64,000 bases of DNA from Paraburkholderia sp. BL25I1N1 (GTDB lineage Bacteria; Pseudomonadota; Gammaproteobacteria; Burkholderiales; Burkholderiaceae). Below the pieces are notes generated by a model. It had not been told where the DNA came from. It did no database searches and saw only the letters and a list, made by a program, of their open reading frames with translations. Shown in pieces: positions 60,722 through 64,000 of the stretch. Location: the NCBI RefSeq assembly GCF_003002025.1, contig NZ_PVZB01000012.1, positions 208,730 to 272,729 of the forward strand, read 5' to 3'. Numbering within the stretch: position 1 is the stretch's first letter; each line of letters starts with the position of its first letter. Both the position numbers and the translations under genes were made by a program.

Positions 60722-60975
60722 CCTTGCTCTGGCTCCGCCCACTGAAGGGGCCGCTTGCGGATTGCGAATGTCCCTTCGGGGCCTGCTCATGCGTTCTTGC
60801 ATCGCACGCGCGGCGAGAGTGGGCGCCGGGTTCGGTGGTCGGGCGCGGATTGGCCAACAACGGCCCTTCGACAGGGCTGCGTTAGTTGTTGACAACATCC
60901 GAGTCTTATCTGGGCGAAGGTCGCATCCGTTTTCGTTCTGCTACTATTGTCGTCATACCTAGCCTGGTGCGCCAG

Positions 60976-61533
60976 ATGAACGAAACAACGTATGACCAAC
61001 TGCATGCGATCGTTTCAATGCATAACATCGGTACCGCAAGAATGATTCTGCGTCAGCCGACCAGTTCGGATGTAGGTGCTCTGTTCCGTATCTACGGTGA
61101 TCCACTCACAAACGAATTTAATCCGGCTGGGCCGATGCGCTCCCTCGCCGACGCCGAGACAACGATGGCTCGATGGCTCGATCATTGGATCAAGAACGGG
61201 TTCGGCACCTGGGCAATTGCCTGGGCAGCCCGGCCGAGCGAGGTTGTCGGGTTCGGCGGCCTTTCATATAGGCCATTCGGCGATGAGGTAAAGGTGAATC
61301 TGGGCTATCGACTCGGGGTCGAGGCGTGGGGGCGAGGGCTTGCGACCGAGTTGGCAACCGCAGCAATCAAACTCGGCTTTCAAACCCCGCATTTGCAGGA
61401 GATCTTCGCCTTGGTACGGAGCAACCATGTCGCCTCTCGGAACGTTCTGGAGAAGGCGGGTTTGACTCAATTCGGAACTCTCGACGATGTACCTGGAGAC
61501 GCGCCAAGCATTGTTTATAGAATTGCGCGCTGA
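60976..61533 (+). CDS. GNAT-family N-acetyltransferase
   Basis: A 185-residue RimJ/RimL-type acetyltransferase: ARMILRQPTSSDVGALFRIY, GFGTWAIAWAARPSEVVGFG, LGYRLGVEAWGRGLATELAT (acetyl-CoA loop) and RSNHVASRNVLEKAGLTQFG. It probably acetylates an amine or a protein N-terminus. The ATG at 60976 was chosen; one at 61018 is also possible. It is intact amid fragmented neighbours. Confidence 0.85.
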   Translation: MNETTYDQLHAIVSMHNIGTARMILRQPTSSDVGALFRIYGDPLTNEFNPAGPMRSLADAETTMARWLDHWIKNGFGTWAIAWAARPSEVVGFGGLSYRPFGDEVKVNLGYRLGVEAWGRGLATELATAAIKLGFQTPHLQEIFALVRSNHVASRNVLEKAGLTQFGTLDDVPGDAPSIVYRIAR

Positions 61534-61950
61534 CCAATGTGACCGGAACACGCGGCTGCGCCGCATAAGACGAGAGCACTTCCAGAACGGAACTGTACTC
61601 ACGTTATTGACGAGCCCGCAAGCGCCGCTTCGGGGAGTGGAGGGACCGCTCCGGATCGTCCCATGCGCCACGCATCAGGAAGCGCGGCCACGAACGGTCG
61701 GTCGGCAGCGGCGCGTAGCACGTCGACAATCGATGGTTTGCGGTGGTTGTTCCGGTGCCCGCGAGCGCGTCCTAACCGTCCTGACAGGTCGGCGGGTTCA
61801 CAAATTCAAGTGGATGTGCCAATATGAGCCGCATGGAACACCGCAACGTCCTGAATCAATCTCATCATGGCCGCATACCATTGCGCCGTGGTTCGTTACG
61901 TCCATAGCAGGGACCCGACCTGACCGGTCCAACTCCATGTGCAAACGTCC
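61534..61950. other. Intergenic region, no gene recognised
   Basis: About 417 bases with only noise frames. It ends at a strong terminator (61951-61974), so a rightward transcript, perhaps of the GNAT gene or a non-coding RNA, ends there. Confidence 0.4.
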
Positions 61951-61974
61951 AAGGCGCCTGCGGCGCCTTTTTTA
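61951..61974 (+). terminator. Rho-independent terminator
   Basis: AAGGCGCC and GGCGCCTT pair around TGC and are followed by TTTTTTATT. This perfect eight-base stem with a T-run terminates plus-strand transcription. The nearest upstream gene is the GNAT gene ending at 61533. Confidence 0.85.
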
Positions 61975-61998
61975 TTGTTCCACCATGAAGAGCCGAAG

Positions 61999-62295
61999 AT
62001 GACCGAGCCGATAGGCTATCGACACCCAAGTACCGACGACATTTTGTCCGTCTGCGAGCTGGGGCAAATCTCGAACGCGCTCCGTCATCAGGCACGTCCT
62101 GACGTATATGCAGACGCCACTGGAGAGTTCGCTCGAGACAAGCCGCACTGGCTATCTAGCCTTCAGGGAGAAGATCGAGCCGTGTTTCTCGCCGAGCATG
62201 GCAGCACGGCGGTCGGCTTTCTCGCCGTTCAAGTGATGCAGCCGACAAGTCCACTGTTGCAACCGTTGACCGGCCCATTTGAAGACATCCGATAG
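61999..62295 (+). pseudogene. GNAT-family acetyltransferase, N-terminal fragment
   Basis: Ninety-eight residues from ATG 61999 (GEFARDKPHWLSSLQGEDRA, VFLAEHGSTAVGFLAVQVMQ) match the first half of a small acetyltransferase. It stops at 62293-62295 before the acetyl-CoA binding loop. The frame beyond continues as RHNRCS, then ends. It is truncated and inactive. Confidence 0.55.
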
Positions 62296-62346
62296 GTGGC
62301 GCTAGACCGTCACAATCGGTGCAGCTGATGAGAATCCGCGACGGGA

Positions 62347-62562
62347 TCAAGGTCGAGCGCCGTGCGGAACTCGCCCCGAGGCACGAAGCCACTGCTGTTT
62401 AACGAAGCGATCGAGCGGCGTCGCATAGCCCCACGCAATCAGCGCGCTCACGGCAGTCGACAGCACCAGATAGCCGCCAAGCAACAGCAGTTTCTCATTG
62501 GCGTGCGTCGCCGATGGCAGATACACCGTGGGAAGCCCGCCGAGCACAACGAGATGGAGCAG
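62347..62562 (-). pseudogene. Acyltransferase 3 family, C-terminal fragment
   Basis: Minus-strand tail of a membrane acyltransferase: KLLLLGGYLVLSTAVSALIA and WGYATPLDRFVKQQWLR are the last helix and the basic end typical of OafA/YrhL-type O-acyltransferases. The nine or so preceding helices are missing; the other side of the break at about 62563 is the JetD fragment. Confidence 0.6.
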
Positions 62563-62564
62563 AT

Positions 62565-63232
62565 AAGATCCTCAACCAGTTTCTCATTGAGCGTCGTGAC
62601 CAGCTCACGGTGACCTTGCCATTCCGGGAGCGTGCCCTGGAAATCTTTGGGATGAGAAGGCCTTTGACGGCGCGGTGAAGGGAGACCTGCTGTACGGAAA
62701 AATACCATTGTCCGCGATCGGGGCGTGCAATCCAGAACCGCCGCTGGCGCGGGAGGATTTCGTCGGTTCAAACGGTCCTCTCCTGGTTCTCGAGAACCAC
62801 CATACATACTGGTCCATGCTGCAGTGGAACCGGGAAGCGTCGCAGTATCGTTCAATAGGCTACGGCAGTGGGAATACGATCCTTAAGTCCGCGCGTGCTA
62901 TTGGGGATGCGCTCGCCCGGAGCGGCGCGCCCTACGCCGAGTATTTCGGCGACCTGGACCCGACAGGTGTGTACATTGCTGCAATGCTGGACCGCGGTTT
63001 GCGCGAACAAGGCTCGCCTGCGCTCCAGATAGCGGTTCCGTTCTATCGCTGGCTGATGGCGAACGGGCGGCGCAGGCTGCTCGGCGGTGACAAGCGGATG
63101 AGCGCGGGGAGTACCGTAGAGTGGCTGCCTCCCGATTTGCGTAAAGAGGCCATGCTGCTATTTGAGGCGGGGCAGTGGATTCCACAGGAATCACTTTCGC
63201 TGCACGTCCTTCAAAACGAGCTGTTTGTGTAG
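62565..63232 (+). pseudogene. Wadjet JetD-like protein, C-terminal half, frameshifted
   Basis: The end of a JetD (DUF3322/DUF2220) protein, the Toprim-fold nuclease subunit of the Wadjet anti-plasmid system. 62565-62650 reads NQFLIERRDQLTVTLPFRER, then ALEIFG. After a one-base loss the second frame gives DEKAFDGAVKGDLLYGK, the catalytic glutamate in LLVLENHHTYWSML, the acidic pair in YFGDLDPTGVYIAAML, and the end SLHVLQNELFV. The N-terminal DUF3322 part and jetA, jetB and jetC are absent. It is a relic, not a working system. Confidence 0.75.
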
Positions 63233-63394
63233 TTAGATGCATGACCGACCGCGCTTGCGCGCGGCGGATGCAGCCGGCTTCGTCAATACGCCCGCGTCGA
63301 TCCACATCGTCACCTTTCCTCGCTCGATCGGCCCTGCGTTGTATTCTGGCCAGTTCCTGACGCGGTACACGCCCTCGGATCGCTGGTCCTGCAT
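63233..63394 (-). pseudogene. IS903-type transposase, N-terminal fragment
   Basis: Fifty-three codons beginning MQDQRSEGVYRVRNWPEYNA and reaching the conserved tryptophan region VTMWIDAGVLTK. In intact IS903/IS5 transposases this is followed by the DDE domain; here it ends after ARKRGRSCI. It is inactive. Confidence 0.6.
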
Positions 63395-63528
63395 TTGTCC
63401 TTGCGCATCTTCCCGCCCAGAAGGCGAGAATCTACGCACTCCGACACGAAGTTAGCTGCGGTGCCATCCCGTCTGTTGCGCGGAAACGTCGACCTGACGT
63501 GCAACAGACGGATTTATGCAACAACGCC
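63233..63528 (-). mobile_element. IS903-group (IS5 family) element, truncated
   Basis: On the minus strand the end GGCGTTGTTGCATAAATCC (63510-63528) matches the IS903 terminal-repeat pattern (GGCTTTGTTGAATAAATC). Downstream lies the start of a transposase (63394 to 63233, YRVRNWPEYNAG, VTMWIDAGVL). The rest of the gene and the other end are missing; the break coincides with the end of the JetD fragment. Confidence 0.6.
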
Positions 63529-63756
63529 CCAAAGACCGTTCTCCCAGGCCTTATTAAAAATGTCACCGCTGCGGCCCAACGCGCGGAAATCCAGAAATCA
63601 CGTTAAAACTGAATGGCTTGCAGCCTGAGAATTAAAAGTGCCACCGGTGAAACACTGCGAAGCTGTCAGCAACGCGGACGAATCCGCCAAGGAGTCAACG
63701 CTAGACTGTAAATCGCGTTCTCACGCGATCATTGGCACTCCGAATTGCGAGCCGTA

Positions 63757-63894
63757 CTATCGGCCATCCTGACGCGAACGTCTGATCGTACGTGCTGGCG
63801 AGGGTTCACTGCACGCCTTGAGCTGGCCTTGCAGCAACGCGACCTGCTGAGCCAGCGCATCACGTTCGCGCCGCAGGTCGCGCGCCTCCTCCAT
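63757..63894 (-). other. Short coiled-coil frame, possible gene fragment
   Basis: A 45-residue frame from ATG 63894 reads EEARDLRRERDALAQQVALL with heptad spacing, then a basic tail ending RRSRQDGR. It looks like a piece of a DNA-binding coiled-coil protein (KfrA-like or transposase accessory), but no family can be assigned. The bases 63529-63756 and 63895-64000 show nothing else. Confidence 0.3.
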
Positions 63895-64000
63895 GACGCT
63901 GGCGAGCGCATTGACTCAGGTTTTTTGTTACCGAGCTAGGCTCGTTGCCTCAAGTATTTTGCTACCTGTCAGACGGCTGGCGGGAGCGACTTATGACGAG

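Noticed and set aside
62565..63232. Functional Wadjet defence system
   Set aside because: Only half of jetD is present, with a frameshift, and jetA, jetB and jetC are not in the window.
1..64000. CRISPR arrays, tRNA or rRNA genes
   Set aside because: No regularly spaced repeats and no tRNA-like cloverleaf or rRNA segments were seen on either strand.

Overview
GC-rich, densely coded DNA in the style of a beta-proteobacterial secondary replicon. The protein families suggest Burkholderia, Paraburkholderia or Caballeronia; that is an inference from family composition, not a database match. There are no rRNA, tRNA or CRISPR features. The window is a run of small catabolic, efflux and stress modules, each beside its own regulator. 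From about 21 kb on, it is increasingly cut up by decayed genes and mobile elements.

1-14.2 kb: a four-gene catabolic set (partial aldehyde dehydrogenase, cupin, isopropylmalate/tartrate-type dehydrogenase, MFS permease). Next come a histidine kinase/response regulator pair, a MipA/OmpV outer-membrane protein and a complete RND efflux operon (lipoprotein adaptor, pump, outer-membrane channel). 14.4-22.4 kb: a LuxR-type regulator, a beta-lactamase-fold lipoprotein hydrolase, a glutamine-synthetase-like ligase paired with a class III aminotransferase, a decayed GntR regulator and a thioesterase. 22.4-25.8 kb: a truncated LysR gene and a TetR-controlled set (ABM monooxygenase, NmrA-type oxidoreductase, two small membrane proteins).

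25.8-27.9 kb is a graveyard of integrative-element genes. A ParB fragment is fused in frame to the C-terminus of a TraI-like relaxase. Butted against it are an AAA-ATPase tail and the head of a tyrosine recombinase. 28-38 kb: TetR/GST with two operators around a strong promoter, two hydrolases, a frameshifted dienelactone hydrolase, an EF-hand protein, a MarR regulator with an NTF2-like/aldo-keto reductase/GST operon, and an AraC regulator preceded by a terminator and a short upstream ORF. 38.5-50.9 kb: a second RND operon with a LysR gene, a TetR gene, and a divergent LysR/MFS-quinone reductase-SnoaL unit. 51-54.5 kb: an SDR, an NmrA-type oxidoreductase and a broken thiolase.

54.8-60 kb is a nested insertion. 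A VOC-family gene is split by an IS5-family element whose transposase is split, in sense orientation, by a group II intron. An IS630 element then landed in the target duplication at the edge of the IS5 copy. 60-64 kb is mostly debris: a frameshifted CPBP protein, an intact GNAT, a GNAT fragment, an acyltransferase tail, the C-terminal half of a Wadjet JetD protein and a truncated IS903-like element.

The most interesting regulatory signal is a near-palindrome, TGTGYAAYTGCACR. It sits at four promoters: the MarR gene, the NTF2/AKR/GST operon beside it, and, 18-20 kb away, the NmrA-type gene and the thiolase. This suggests one local MarR regulon that covers separated modules.
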